From Candidatus Accumulibacter proximus (lineage in GTDB: Bacteria; Pseudomonadota; Gammaproteobacteria; Burkholderiales; Rhodocyclaceae): a stretch of DNA of 64,000 nt. The DNA is taken from positions 186,001-250,000 of the forward strand of contig JADJMH010000001.1 of NCBI GenBank assembly GCA_016709675.1, in the 5' to 3' direction. The number at the start of each line of letters is the position of its first letter. Within the stretch, counting starts at the first letter, position 1. Both the position numbers and the translations under genes were made by a program. This document shows, piece after piece, positions 1 through 8,406 of the stretch. The notes under the pieces are model-generated. The model did no database searches. It was not told the DNA's origin and saw only the letters and a list, made by a program, of their open reading frames with translations.

Positions 1-1
1 G

Positions 2-727
2 CTGAGCGACATCAAGGCGGTCGGCAAGGCTCTCGGCTGCTCGGTCAACGACACCCTGCTCGCTTCGGTCGCCGGTGCTCTGCGCAGCTATCTGGTAGCC
101 AAAGGTGATCATCTGGGCAGCGGTGCAATTCGCGCCATGGTACCGGTCAATCTGCGTCCGCCCGGGGAGATCGATGATCTCGGCAATCGCTTTGGCCTGG
201 TCGCACTCGAACTGCCGATCGGCATCGCGAACCCGCTGGCCAGGCTGTACGCGACGCGGGCCCGGATGGCTGCGTTGAAGGGTTCGTATCAGGCGATGCT
301 GACCTTCAGCATCCTTGGCGCTGCCGGCATGGCGCCAAAATTTGTCGAGGACCAGATTCTCAACCTGCTGACCAGCAAGACCACGGCGGTCATGACCAAT
401 GTCCCGGGTTTCCAGCAGCCTCGTTACTTCGCCGGCAGCGAGATCGACCAGCAGATGGTCTGGGTACCGCAAGCCGGCGACATCGGCATGGGCGTCAGCA
501 TCCTGTCCTACAATGGCAGAGTGCAGTTCGGGCTGATTACCGACCGGAACATGGTCGACGACCCCGAGCAGATCGTCAACCGATTGGCAGTTGAGTTCGA
601 CAAACTGCTCTGGCTGCTCCTGCTGGAGCCTTGGGACCGGCTAAGCGATCCTGACGCGGTAGCCGACGATCTTGCCGGCCAGCCGCCTCCCCGCGCAGCG
701 AAGCGCCGCATGACTGGCGCACCCTGA
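2..727 (+). CDS. Wax ester synthase/diacylglycerol acyltransferase (WS/DGAT), C-terminal part
   Basis: The reading frame is open from base 2, so the gene starts before the window and only the last 241 residues are seen. The family joins fatty alcohol or diacylglycerol to acyl-CoA to make wax esters or triacylglycerol at the inner membrane or lipid bodies. Visible family signatures are the NDTLLA-type motif (residues about 16-21 of the visible part) and MVPVNLRP, followed by a DUF1298-like C-terminal domain with a GNRFG segment. The N-terminal HHxxxDG active site lies outside the window. The nearby fatty acyl-CoA reductase at 4630-6615 would supply the alcohol, which supports a wax ester role. 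Confidence 0.85.
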   Translation: MSDIKAVGKALGCSVNDTLLASVAGALRSYLVAKGDHLGSGAIRAMVPVNLRPPGEIDDLGNRFGLVALELPIGIANPLARLYATRARMAALKGSYQAMLTFSILGAAGMAPKFVEDQILNLLTSKTTAVMTNVPGFQQPRYFAGSEIDQQMVWVPQAGDIGMGVSILSYNGRVQFGLITDRNMVDDPEQIVNRLAVEFDKLLWLLLLEPWDRLSDPDAVADDLAGQPPPRAAKRRMTGAP

Positions 728-823
728 GAGATTGCCACGGGCTGCGGCAATTCCCGTGAACACCTCGCCGGGCCATATCGCGCATCGATCTCAATGGCCC
801 CCCGGCAGATGGAAAACCGCGCG

Positions 824-1597
824 TCAGTCGGCAAGTTCGGCCTTCGCCGCTTCGACGTCCAGACGTTCCATCGCGTCCATCGGCTGACAGGCTGCAGCTT
901 CCCGATACAGCCGCTCGGCGTCCTTCATCTTCGCCTTGCCGAACATCAAGACCAAGGCGTTGGCATACTCGATACGGGCGATCGCGGAGTCGGGGATCAG
1001 TTCGAGAGCGGCTTCAAGCAGTTCCTTCCCGGTGTCTTTCTTGGCCCCGTAGGTAATTCCGCCAACCAGAGAGCCGACCTTGTCGATCACTTCTGCGTGA
1101 TAGGCGCCAAGCGCGATGCGCGCGTCGGCGTGGCGAGACTCAAGTGCCAGCGCCTGCGTCAGGCTGTGTTTGATCTTGCCGCCCATGCCCTCGGCGAGCG
1201 CCTTGACCACTGAAATGCTCTGGCTGTAGCGACCAAGCGCAAAGGCATGGAGATACCAGGCATTCACATCAGCGGGCGTCTTTTCCTGCTGCTCTTCGCA
1301 GCGCTGCGCGACCTGCTTCAGCAGACTGCGTTTGCGCTCGTCGTCAGTCTCGAGATAACCGGCGTAGATCGTCGCCGCCTTGTTGGCCACGTTGTAACCA
1401 GCCAAGCCACAGGCCAGACCGGCCGCGACTGCCTGGCCAAAGTCACCGGCGTGATAACTCCGCCAGGCGTCCTGTACCTTCGGCTCCTCGGGGAAGGGCT
1501 CGCAATCGCCGCGATGCAGGCGTGCCCAGTTCTCTTGCAGCGCCCCGCCGGCATAATTGTATGCCTTGTCAGGATAGGGGAACTTTTTCCAGACCAT
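824..1597 (-). CDS. TPR-like repeat protein, function unknown
   Basis: A 257-residue soluble protein with helical, tetratricopeptide-like spacing of Ala/Leu/Tyr (for example YAGYLETDDERKRS and IARIEYANALVLMFGKAKM). The start at 1597 (MVWKKFPYPDK) is chosen because GGAGGA lies just upstream. No signal peptide, membrane segment or catalytic motif is visible. It sits directly downstream of the TetR regulator on the same strand with a gap of under 50 bases, so the two may be cotranscribed. It may be a scaffold protein linked to the lipid-storage locus; that is inference from position only. Confidence 0.6.
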   Translation of the reverse strand: MVWKKFPYPDKAYNYAGGALQENWARLHRGDCEPFPEEPKVQDAWRSYHAGDFGQAVAAGLACGLAGYNVANKAATIYAGYLETDDERKRSLLKQVAQRCEEQQEKTPADVNAWYLHAFALGRYSQSISVVKALAEGMGGKIKHSLTQALALESRHADARIALGAYHAEVIDKVGSLVGGITYGAKKDTGKELLEAALELIPDSAIARIEYANALVLMFGKAKMKDAERLYREAAACQPMDAMERLDVEAAKAELAD

Positions 1598-1643
1598 TGA
1601 TATTCTTCCTCCAGGTTCGTGAAGTATGGCCATGCCCACCAGG

Positions 1644-2291
1644 CTACGCCGGGAGGTACTCCTGCGACAGCCGCTCGAGCAGGCCTCTCGATTCACCCAA
1701 CAGGAATGGCGAAACCATCGCCATCACCTGATAAACGCCGCGGCCAATACGGCCACTCTCTACCTTGCCGCGCGGATCGCACGCGTATTCGAAGGACAAC
1801 CAGTAGCTCGCAATCACCGTCATGTTCGTCGCCAAAGCACGCAGTTCCTGAGTGCTGGCGCGCATCGCACCCGCCAGGACCAGCCCATCGCACAAGGTGG
1901 TCGCCGTCCGCACCTTGTGCGCCAGAATCTGCCTGAAATGAATCTCAAGCACACGATTGCGGGTCAACAGATCATTCAGGTCGCGGTAAAAGAAACGGTA
2001 CTTCCAGATCTGTTCGAACAGAAGATGCAGGAACAGCCAGATATCCTCGACGTTGGCTGGCCGTCTGGTCGGCACTGCAAGGGTCTCCTCGATCTCCCGT
2101 TCGAAGACGGCAAAGATTGATTCGAGGATTTCGTCCTTGTTATGAAAATGATAATAGAGGTTGCCAGGACTGATGTTCATCTCGTCCGCAATGACCGTGG
2201 TCGTCACGTTCGGCTCACCGAAGTCATTGAACAGGCGCAGGCTCGTTTCGAGAATGCGTTCGCGCGTTCGCCGCTTTGGTTTCTTGTCCAT
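1644..2291 (-). CDS. TetR/AcrR family transcriptional regulator
   Basis: A 215-residue protein. The N-terminal helix-turn-helix reads ILETSLRLFNDFGEPNVTT, then IADEMNISPGNLYYHF, the classic TetR DNA-binding signature at about residues 10-55. The rest is an all-helical ligand-binding domain, and the family usually represses its own and neighbouring genes until a ligand binds. It lies between the lipase/phasin genes and a WS/DGAT gene, so control of storage-lipid metabolism by a fatty-acid-like ligand is a reasonable inference. No operator could be identified by eye. The start is the ATG giving MDKKPKRRTRERIL. Confidence 0.85.
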   Translation of the reverse strand: MDKKPKRRTRERILETSLRLFNDFGEPNVTTTVIADEMNISPGNLYYHFHNKDEILESIFAVFEREIEETLAVPTRRPANVEDIWLFLHLLFEQIWKYRFFYRDLNDLLTRNRVLEIHFRQILAHKVRTATTLCDGLVLAGAMRASTQELRALATNMTVIASYWLSFEYACDPRGKVESGRIGRGVYQVMAMVSPFLLGESRGLLERLSQEYLPA

Positions 2292-2400
2292 CAACTGCCC
2301 GCCCTGATCTGTCAGCAGCGGCCAGCATATCACCGCCGGCCAGCGCAGGGAATCCTCGCAGCGGTGATCGGCAAGGCACCGTCTGGTAGGCGCAGCAGGA

Positions 2401-3618
2401 TCAGGCTTTCTGTGCTTCCAGCCAGACTTCGAGATCGCGCAACGAAGCGTCAAGCGCGCTGGCGCTGGTCGCCAGATCCGGACGGCGCTTGTGTGACAAC
2501 AACGAACGACTGTGGTCCTTGAGTACACCGAGGTTCAGTTCGATACCGTGACGAGCGAAGATCGGCCGCAGCTCATGGCGCCGCTGGTAGAGATCGCTGC
2601 GGGTCCGTTGATAGGCATGCTCGCATAAACGACTGCGGCCCCGATAGCTGAACACATTGGTGAAAAACATGTCCGCATCATCACGCGTGGGCTCGAACAG
2701 GACCACGTCCCTGCCCTGGAACTCGTGCCGATAGCGATCCATCCCGGTACGCATCCGCGAGTGGATGATGGCGCGAAAAGTTTGCGCCAGGACGACCGGC
2801 AGACCGCCGTCAACCAGATGCTCCGGCGCTGCTGTCCGGTTCTCGTGCAGCGGACGTTTGGCCGCCAGGCGTGAATCAAATGGCACCAGCGGGTTGATGC
2901 AGATCAGCAGCTCGGCACCCTGCTGCAGCGCAACCGAAGCATGCAGCGTCTTGATCAGAGCGCCATCGACAAAATATCGCTCGCCGATCTTCACCGGTGG
3001 AAACAGACCTGGCAAGGCAGCACTGGCCTGCACGGCGACAGAGATGGGGACATCCTCGTGCCCCTCGGAACCGAATGCGACCGACTCCCCGGTGTCAAGA
3101 TCCGTCGCCACGATGAACAGCCGGTGCTTGAGCTGGCGAAAATCGTTGCTCCGCCCGCCGGTCGAAAAGAGTCTTCGCAGCAGCTGATCAATGCCTGAAC
3201 TGTTGAAAACGCCGGCGGGAATGGCATGACTGAGACCCTGGAACGCCTCGAGCAGACGAAGGTGCCACGGATCCGAAAGGTACTGACGCAAGGAGGACCA
3301 GAACAACACCGGCACGGCAAGCGCACGTCGCAGGTATTCGCCGAAAGCCGGACGCAGAAGCATCTCGGGGTCGAATACCTCGTCGGTATCGTTTTCCACC
3401 AGCATGCGCGCCAACTTGTCAGGCCCCAGGCCATTGGCGACGGCAGCCGATATGAAGGCCCCAGAACTGACCCCGACATAGATGTCAAAGCCGGTGAAGT
3501 CCAACCCGTCGAGGGACTCGGCCAAAGCGGCCATCGCACCGACTTCGTAAATGCCACCCACCGGACCACCCCCCGCGAGTGCCAGCCCGATCCTCGCACG
3601 CTTCCTTGCAGCAACCAT
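2401..3618 (-). CDS. Patatin-like phospholipase/lipase
   Basis: A 405-residue patatin-fold acyl hydrolase. The oxyanion-hole glycines are in LALAGGGPVGG (about residues 12-22), the nucleophilic serine is in GVSSG (about 48-52), and the catalytic Asp is in VDGALIK (about 216). This is the complete Ser-Asp dyad set of bacterial patatins. No signal peptide is seen, so an intracellular lipase or phospholipase is likely. Its setting between wax ester/triacylglycerol enzymes and a phasin suggests turnover of stored lipid or membrane lipid. Substrate choice cannot be read from sequence. Confidence 0.88.
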   Translation of the reverse strand: MVAARKRARIGLALAGGGPVGGIYEVGAMAALAESLDGLDFTGFDIYVGVSSGAFISAAVANGLGPDKLARMLVENDTDEVFDPEMLLRPAFGEYLRRALAVPVLFWSSLRQYLSDPWHLRLLEAFQGLSHAIPAGVFNSSGIDQLLRRLFSTGGRSNDFRQLKHRLFIVATDLDTGESVAFGSEGHEDVPISVAVQASAALPGLFPPVKIGERYFVDGALIKTLHASVALQQGAELLICINPLVPFDSRLAAKRPLHENRTAAPEHLVDGGLPVVLAQTFRAIIHSRMRTGMDRYRHEFQGRDVVLFEPTRDDADMFFTNVFSYRGRSRLCEHAYQRTRSDLYQRRHELRPIFARHGIELNLGVLKDHSRSLLSHKRRPDLATSASALDASLRDLEVWLEAQKA

Positions 3619-3857
3619 GGACCGCCATCCTTTTTCCTGTGGGACGTACCGCCTGCGGCAGGATCCAACGCCGTCTTGCTATGCCTCGTTGTCAGTAGAT
3701 CGAAGTCACACCGACAGCGAAGAAAAGCCGCCTGTTAACCGGAATCGCTTGCCACGGCCAGCAGAAGCCCCCCCACCGGGAGGGCTTCGCACACTCGGCA
3801 ACCCTGGTTGAAACCCTGCAGGCGCCGATGACGAGCTGTACCAAGCCGCGCCGGAGC

Positions 3858-4469
3858 CTACTCGCTCGGCTGTGGGATCGTATTCAGCACATCAGCCGGA
3901 GTTACCGGCGGAACCGGCTTGGCGGCAGCAGCTTTGACCGCAGGCCGGCGAGTCGCCGGTTTGGCTGCAGAGGCAGCGGGCTTGGCGGCAGCGGCCGCCG
4001 GCTTTGCCGCCGCCGGCTTTGCCCCCACCGGCTCGCCCGCGGTGGCCGCTTCTTTCACGGCCGCCTTGGCAACCACCTTGGGAGCAGCTTTCCCTTCGGT
4101 CAGTGCCTGCACGGCGGCGCTCAACTCGACGACGCGTTTGGACAGGCGATCGATATCGTGCTTGCTCGGTACGCCCAGGCTTCCGAGGGCACGCGCAACG
4201 CGATCCTCAAATACCTGCTCGAGGCGATCCCAGGTCCCCGCGGCTTTACCGGCGACTTGCGCAATCCGTTCGTCGGTCATCTTGCGGGTCTTCGACTGGA
4301 TGCTCTCACCCTCCTTGACCAGCGCGTCGAACACCTTGCCGCCTTCCTCCTGCGCCTTGGCAAACGCGCCCAGCCCGGCGAGCCAGATCTGCTGGGCAGA
4401 TTCCTTGATTGTCGACGCCAGCTGGTTCTCGTTCACACCACCAGCCAATTCTCTTAGTTTCTTGCCCAT
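3858..4469 (-). CDS. Phasin family granule-associated protein with Ala/Lys/Pro-rich tail
   Basis: A 203-residue protein. The first part (QQIWLAGLGAFAKAQEEGGK, then an amphipathic helix and a leucine-rich coil, ELSAAVQALTEG) matches the PhaI/PhaF-type phasin domain that coats polyhydroxyalkanoate granules. From about residue 125 it becomes a lysine/alanine/proline repeat tail (AAKPAA units) like histone H1. In PhaF such tails bind DNA and help partition granules. The start MGKKLRELAG is chosen because AAGGAG lies six bases upstream; two earlier ATGs are in frame. It lies divergent from the fatty acyl-CoA reductase gene. Confidence 0.88.
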   Translation of the reverse strand: MGKKLRELAGGVNENQLASTIKESAQQIWLAGLGAFAKAQEEGGKVFDALVKEGESIQSKTRKMTDERIAQVAGKAAGTWDRLEQVFEDRVARALGSLGVPSKHDIDRLSKRVVELSAAVQALTEGKAAPKVVAKAAVKEAATAGEPVGAKPAAAKPAAAAAKPAASAAKPATRRPAVKAAAAKPVPPVTPADVLNTIPQPSE

Positions 4470-4629
4470 TTCCATCTCCTTCAACGTAGTCATCAATTAA
4501 GGTCAACAAGTTTTTTGCTTGCCCTGAGAGGCGAGTCTAGTGACAATATCTAGAGGACGCACACTAAAGACCCCGGCAAAGGTCTCGAGATGACGGCAGT
4601 CCTGCAAACAAGGACCACGGGAGAGGACA

Positions 4630-6615
4630 ATGAACTACTTCGTTACCGGCGCTACGGGTTTCATCGGCAAGAGACTTGTCGCCAAACTGCTGGCAAGACC
4701 CGACGCGACCGTCTATTTTTTGACCCGCGCCGTTGAGCAGTCACACCTGCAGGAACTGTACGAGTACTGGGGTTGTGACGCCAGCCGCGCCATCCCGATC
4801 GTCGGCGACCTGACGCAGGCTGAACTGGGCGTTTCAAAAGCAGACATTCGCAAGTTGAAGGGCAAGATAGGGCACTTCTTTCACCTCGCCGCGATCTATG
4901 ACCTCAAGGCGAGCGCCGAAGAGCAGCAGCGCGCCAACGTTGACGGCACGCGAAATACCGTGCGGCTGGCCGAGGAAATCGGTGCCGGACACTTCCACCT
5001 GGTCAGTTCAATTGCTTCTGCCGGCCTGTTCGAAGGGCTGTTTCGAGAAGACATGTTCGACGAAGCGGAAAACCTCGACAACCCCTACTTCCGCACCAAG
5101 CATGATTCCGAGGGCATCGTCCGCAAGGAGTGCAGGATTCCCTGGCGCATCTTCCGCCCGGCCATCGTCGTCGGCGACTCGCGCACCGGCGAAATGGACA
5201 AGATCGACGGCCCCTACTACTTCTTCAAGCTGATCCAGAAGATGCGCCGGATGTTCCCCTCCTGGATGCCGACGATCGGCATCGAAGGCGGGCGAATCAA
5301 CGTTGTCCCGGTCGACTTCGTCGTCGCCGCCATGGACCACATCGCGCACCTCGAAAACGAAGACGGCAACTGCTTCCATCTGACCGATCCGACACCGATG
5401 CGCGTCGGCGATCTGCTCAACACCTTCGCGCGTGCGGCGCACGCGCCCGAGATGGCGATGCGTATCAATGCCGCCCTGCTCGGCTTCATTCCGCGCTCGA
5501 TGCGCAAGGCGATGTTCGCCCTGACGCCGGTTCGCCGCATCCGCAGCGCCGTGATGAAGGATCTTGGCCTGCCAGACGACATCCTCGACTTCGTCAACTA
5601 CCCGACCCGCTTCGACTGCCGGGAGACGCAACGCGTCCTGAAGGGCAGCGGCATCGCAGTGCCCGCGCTCGACAGCTACGCCTGGCGCCTGTGGGACTAC
5701 TGGGAACGTCACCTCGACCCCGATCTGTTCATCGATCGCACCCTGCGCGGCCAGGTCGAGGGCAAGGTCGTACTGGTCACCGGCGGCTCGTCCGGCATCG
5801 GCAAGGCCACCATTCGCAAGCTGGCCGAGGCCGGCGCAATCGCCGTCACCATCGCTCGCGACGCGCAGGCGCTGGAAGAAGTCCGCAAGGAATTCGAAGC
5901 CGCAGGCCTTCGGCTGATCACGCACGCGGTCGACGTGGCTGATCCTCAGCAATGCGCATCCTTCATCAAGTTCATGAACGAAGAACACGGCGGCGTGGAC
6001 ATCCTGGTCAACAATGCCGGTCGCTCGATTCGCCGCGGCATCGAGAACTCCTTCGATCGTTTCCACGACTTCGAGCGGACGATGGAAGTCAACTACTTCG
6101 GTGCGCTGCGGCTGACGATGGGCTTCCTGCCGGCCATGATTGCCAAACGCAGGGGGCACGTGATCAATATCTCGTCAATCGGCGTCCTGACCAATGCGCC
6201 ACGCTTCTCGGCCTATGTCGCCTCGAAGGCGGCGATGGACGCCTGGGCGCGCTGCGCCGCCTCCGAGTTTGCCGACCGCGGCATCGAATTCACGACCATC
6301 AACATGCCGCTGGTGAAGACCCCGATGATCGCGCCAACCAAGCTCTACGACCAGGTGCCAACGCTGTCCCCGGAAGATGCCGCCGATCTGGTCGTCGAAG
6401 CGATCATCCACAAACCGGTACGCATCGCCACGCGACTGGGCATTTTCGGCGCCCTGCTGCACTCGGTGACGCCAAAGGTGGCACAGATCACGATGAACAC
6501 CTCCTTCCGGATGTTCCCCGACTCCAGTGCCGCGGCGCACAAGCAGCAGGAGCCGGCCCAGCAGACGGCTGACCAGGTTGCCTTTTCGCAGATGATGCGC
6601 GGGATTCATTTCTGA
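4630..6615 (+). CDS. Fatty acyl-CoA reductase (alcohol-forming), two-domain SDR fusion
   Basis: A 661-residue protein with two Rossmann SDR domains. The N-terminal extended SDR has GATGFIG at residues 7-13 and YFRTK at about 153-157. The C-terminal classical SDR has TGGSSGIG at about 384-391, NNAGRS, and catalytic YVASK at about 529-533. Length, domain order and diagnostic stretches (DGPYYFFK, IGIEGGR, NMPLVKTPMIAPTK) agree with the Marinobacter-type fatty acyl-CoA reductase as I recall it. That enzyme reduces acyl-CoA through the aldehyde to fatty alcohol with NADPH. With WS/DGAT at the window start it completes a wax ester route. GGAGAGGAC precedes the ATG. Confidence 0.88.
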   Translation: MNYFVTGATGFIGKRLVAKLLARPDATVYFLTRAVEQSHLQELYEYWGCDASRAIPIVGDLTQAELGVSKADIRKLKGKIGHFFHLAAIYDLKASAEEQQRANVDGTRNTVRLAEEIGAGHFHLVSSIASAGLFEGLFREDMFDEAENLDNPYFRTKHDSEGIVRKECRIPWRIFRPAIVVGDSRTGEMDKIDGPYYFFKLIQKMRRMFPSWMPTIGIEGGRINVVPVDFVVAAMDHIAHLENEDGNCFHLTDPTPMRVGDLLNTFARAAHAPEMAMRINAALLGFIPRSMRKAMFALTPVRRIRSAVMKDLGLPDDILDFVNYPTRFDCRETQRVLKGSGIAVPALDSYAWRLWDYWERHLDPDLFIDRTLRGQVEGKVVLVTGGSSGIGKATIRKLAEAGAIAVTIARDAQALEEVRKEFEAAGLRLITHAVDVADPQQCASFIKFMNEEHGGVDILVNNAGRSIRRGIENSFDRFHDFERTMEVNYFGALRLTMGFLPAMIAKRRGHVINISSIGVLTNAPRFSAYVASKAAMDAWARCAASEFADRGIEFTTINMPLVKTPMIAPTKLYDQVPTLSPEDAADLVVEAIIHKPVRIATRLGIFGALLHSVTPKVAQITMNTSFRMFPDSSAAAHKQQEPAQQTADQVAFSQMMRGIHF

Positions 6616-6720
6616 CCAGCCGGCGGCGACCGGCTGACAGGTGGACCCGCACACTGCCGATCGGGCCGCGCCTGCGGTCCGGCTGAAAACCGCGCTTGTC
6701 CCTTTTCCCTGCCAAGACCC

Positions 6721-7140
6721 ATGACCATACCCACCGAATGTCCCGCGCCAAGCCAGAACGCCCGCCAACTGCTGAAGGAATTGCAGGCGCTCTTCCCGGT
6801 CTTCCGCGACTGCATGCCACTGGCCATCGGCATCGACAAGCAGCTCCTCGGCCGGCTGCCCGGCCTCGATCGCAAGGCCCTGCGCATCGCGCTGGGGATA
6901 CATACGCACTCGCTCCGCTACCTGAAAACGATGGAACGAGCGACCGTACGCGTCGACCTCGACGGCCAGCCGGCTGACGAAATTCCGCCAACACACCGCG
7001 CCCACGCAGCCCAGCTAATCAGGGAGCGACTCAGCAAGCAGGCAGAACAACGCAAGACACAGCGCGAAGCCGAGGCACTGGCTCGCCAACGCGCCGAGAA
7101 GCTCGACCAACTGGTCGAGAAGTTTGGCCGTACCCGCTAG
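6721..7140 (+). CDS. ProQ/FinO family RNA-binding protein
   Basis: A 139-residue protein. Residues about 15-90 (LLKELQALFPVFRDCMPLAI, GIDKQLL, ALGIHTHSLRYLK) form the ProQ/FinO domain that binds structured RNAs and 3' hairpins. The C-terminal tail is charged and helical (about 100-139). It is a short, FinO-domain-plus-tail version rather than the longer E. coli ProQ. It is followed by an unknown gene, then rpsO-pnp, so an RNA chaperone lies close to the exoribonuclease gene. A role in sRNA stability is inferred. Confidence 0.85.
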   Translation: MTIPTECPAPSQNARQLLKELQALFPVFRDCMPLAIGIDKQLLGRLPGLDRKALRIALGIHTHSLRYLKTMERATVRVDLDGQPADEIPPTHRAHAAQLIRERLSKQAEQRKTQREAEALARQRAEKLDQLVEKFGRTR

Positions 7141-7169
7141 ACCGCCCGCCGGTCACAGAATTCAGCTCT

Positions 7170-7745
7170 TTGCGGCACGAATTCATGGACCACCTGCTCA
7201 AGGACAGCGCCACACTCGAGTTGTATGCCTGGCTGGACGAGGATGCCGAGTTGCCGGGCTGGGACATCCTGGTCGGCAACCCCTTTGGTCAATCGCTGCC
7301 TGAAGACCAGTTCACGACGGTTCAGAACTACTTTGCCGAGTATCATCTGGAGTACTTCCGCCAACGCCTCTATCGGCAGTTCCCGAGCCGCCTGCATGCC
7401 CTGCTGCTCTTCGCGACACGCGTCGACGCAGAGACCTTTCGCACCAAACATCCGGCCCGTGTGTTTGGCAAGACGCTCGCCCGGGCGCGCAGCCAGGGCG
7501 CCTACGTCTGCTCCTTTCACGATTCGAGCTGGCTCGACTACCTGCGGTTGCCGCATAGCCTCAACCTGTCGACGCTTGATGAAATCGCCAACCACTACTG
7601 GAACGGCGCCCTGGTCGAAGAAGTCGGGCTCACCTTCCTCAATGAACGCTGGCGAGAACCACCGGTCATCGAAGCCCTTTTTCAAGGCAAGCTTGAACCC
7701 GTCTCCACCCGCCCCGAGAGCGGCTGGCTGCCTGGCTTCCCTTAG
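7170..7745 (+). CDS. Conserved hypothetical protein
   Basis: A 191-residue soluble protein that I do not recognise with confidence. It is rich in aromatic residues (YAWLDEDAELPGWDIL, NHYWNGALVEEVGLTFLNERW) and has no signal peptide or membrane span. The reading frame opens with TTG at 7170; an internal ATG (MDHLLKD) at 7185 is an equally good start. It follows the ProQ-like gene after about 30 bases on the same strand, so cotranscription is likely. Some residues recall DUF2441-type proteins, but this is only an impression. Confidence 0.6.
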   Translation: MRHEFMDHLLKDSATLELYAWLDEDAELPGWDILVGNPFGQSLPEDQFTTVQNYFAEYHLEYFRQRLYRQFPSRLHALLLFATRVDAETFRTKHPARVFGKTLARARSQGAYVCSFHDSSWLDYLRLPHSLNLSTLDEIANHYWNGALVEEVGLTFLNERWREPPVIEALFQGKLEPVSTRPESGWLPGFP

Positions 7746-7824
7746 AAACACCAGGGCCGACCCGCCATTCTCAACCAGGGGCCGCTCTCAAGCCCCTGCC
7801 CCGTCAACTGATCATCGTTGCTGC

Positions 7825-7853
7825 TTGCCGCCCGACCGGTCAACAGTTACAAT
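7825..7853 (+). promoter_or_regulatory. Candidate sigma70 promoter for rpsO
   Basis: TTGCCG and TACAAT are separated by exactly 17 bases, about 100 bases before the rpsO start codon. The spacing is ideal and both hexamers are partial matches. The start site is predicted, not shown. Confidence 0.45.
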
Positions 7854-7951
7854 CGCCGGCTCGCTTCGCCAAGCGAATAAGCACATTGATCAACCGGGCG
7901 CTGGCTCTATCAAACCGGGGCGGTGCCGCACCTAAGGAAAGAGAGTTTGAC

Positions 7952-8221
7952 ATGGCGATAGATGTTGCGAAAAAAGCGCAGATCATGACCGATTACCAGC
8001 GTGCGGCGGGTGATACCGGGTCTTCCGAAGTCCAAGTGGCCCTGCTGACTGCACGCATCAATGAACTGACCGGCCATTTCAAGGAACACAAGAAGGACAA
8101 CCATTCGCGTCGCGGCCTGTTGCGCATGGTCAGCCGTCGCCGCAAGTTGTTGGACTATCTGAAGCGCACCAACGTTGACTCGTACCGCACCCTGATTCAG
8201 CGTCTCGGCCTGCGCAAATAA
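7952..8221 (+). CDS. rpsO: 30S ribosomal protein S15
   Basis: An 89-residue protein, the standard length. It carries the S15 signature in the middle (DTGSSEVQVALLTARINEL, HKKDNHSRRGLL, and the RRRKLLDYLK basic helix). S15 binds 16S rRNA early in small-subunit assembly. The start MAIDVAKKAQ is preceded by AAGGAAAGAG. It lies directly upstream of pnp, the conserved bacterial order. In enterobacteria S15 represses its own translation through its leader; the leader here was not folded. Confidence 0.97.
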   Translation: MAIDVAKKAQIMTDYQRAAGDTGSSEVQVALLTARINELTGHFKEHKKDNHSRRGLLRMVSRRRKLLDYLKRTNVDSYRTLIQRLGLRK

Positions 8222-8406
8222 GCCTGCTTACCGAACCGCGCTGCGGTCGGCACATGCAGGCCACTGGAAAAGCCGTCAGCGGCCAGCCCCTCGCGGGCTG
8301 CGCCGCTGTTTCTGCTGCTGCGGCTTGGTTGGCAAATAAGCGCGTCGGTTGAATTGTCTGCCGGAGTTGTGGGCGGGCACGCGCCAGACTATTGAGAAAG
8401 GGAACA

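Noticed and set aside
3764..3788. GC-rich hairpin GAAGCCC/GGGCTTC as a terminator
   Set aside because: There is no T tract on either side, and it lies upstream of the patatin gene start rather than after a gene.
5008..6159. A 383-codon minus-strand frame
   Set aside because: It is a shadow of the fatty acyl-CoA reductase.
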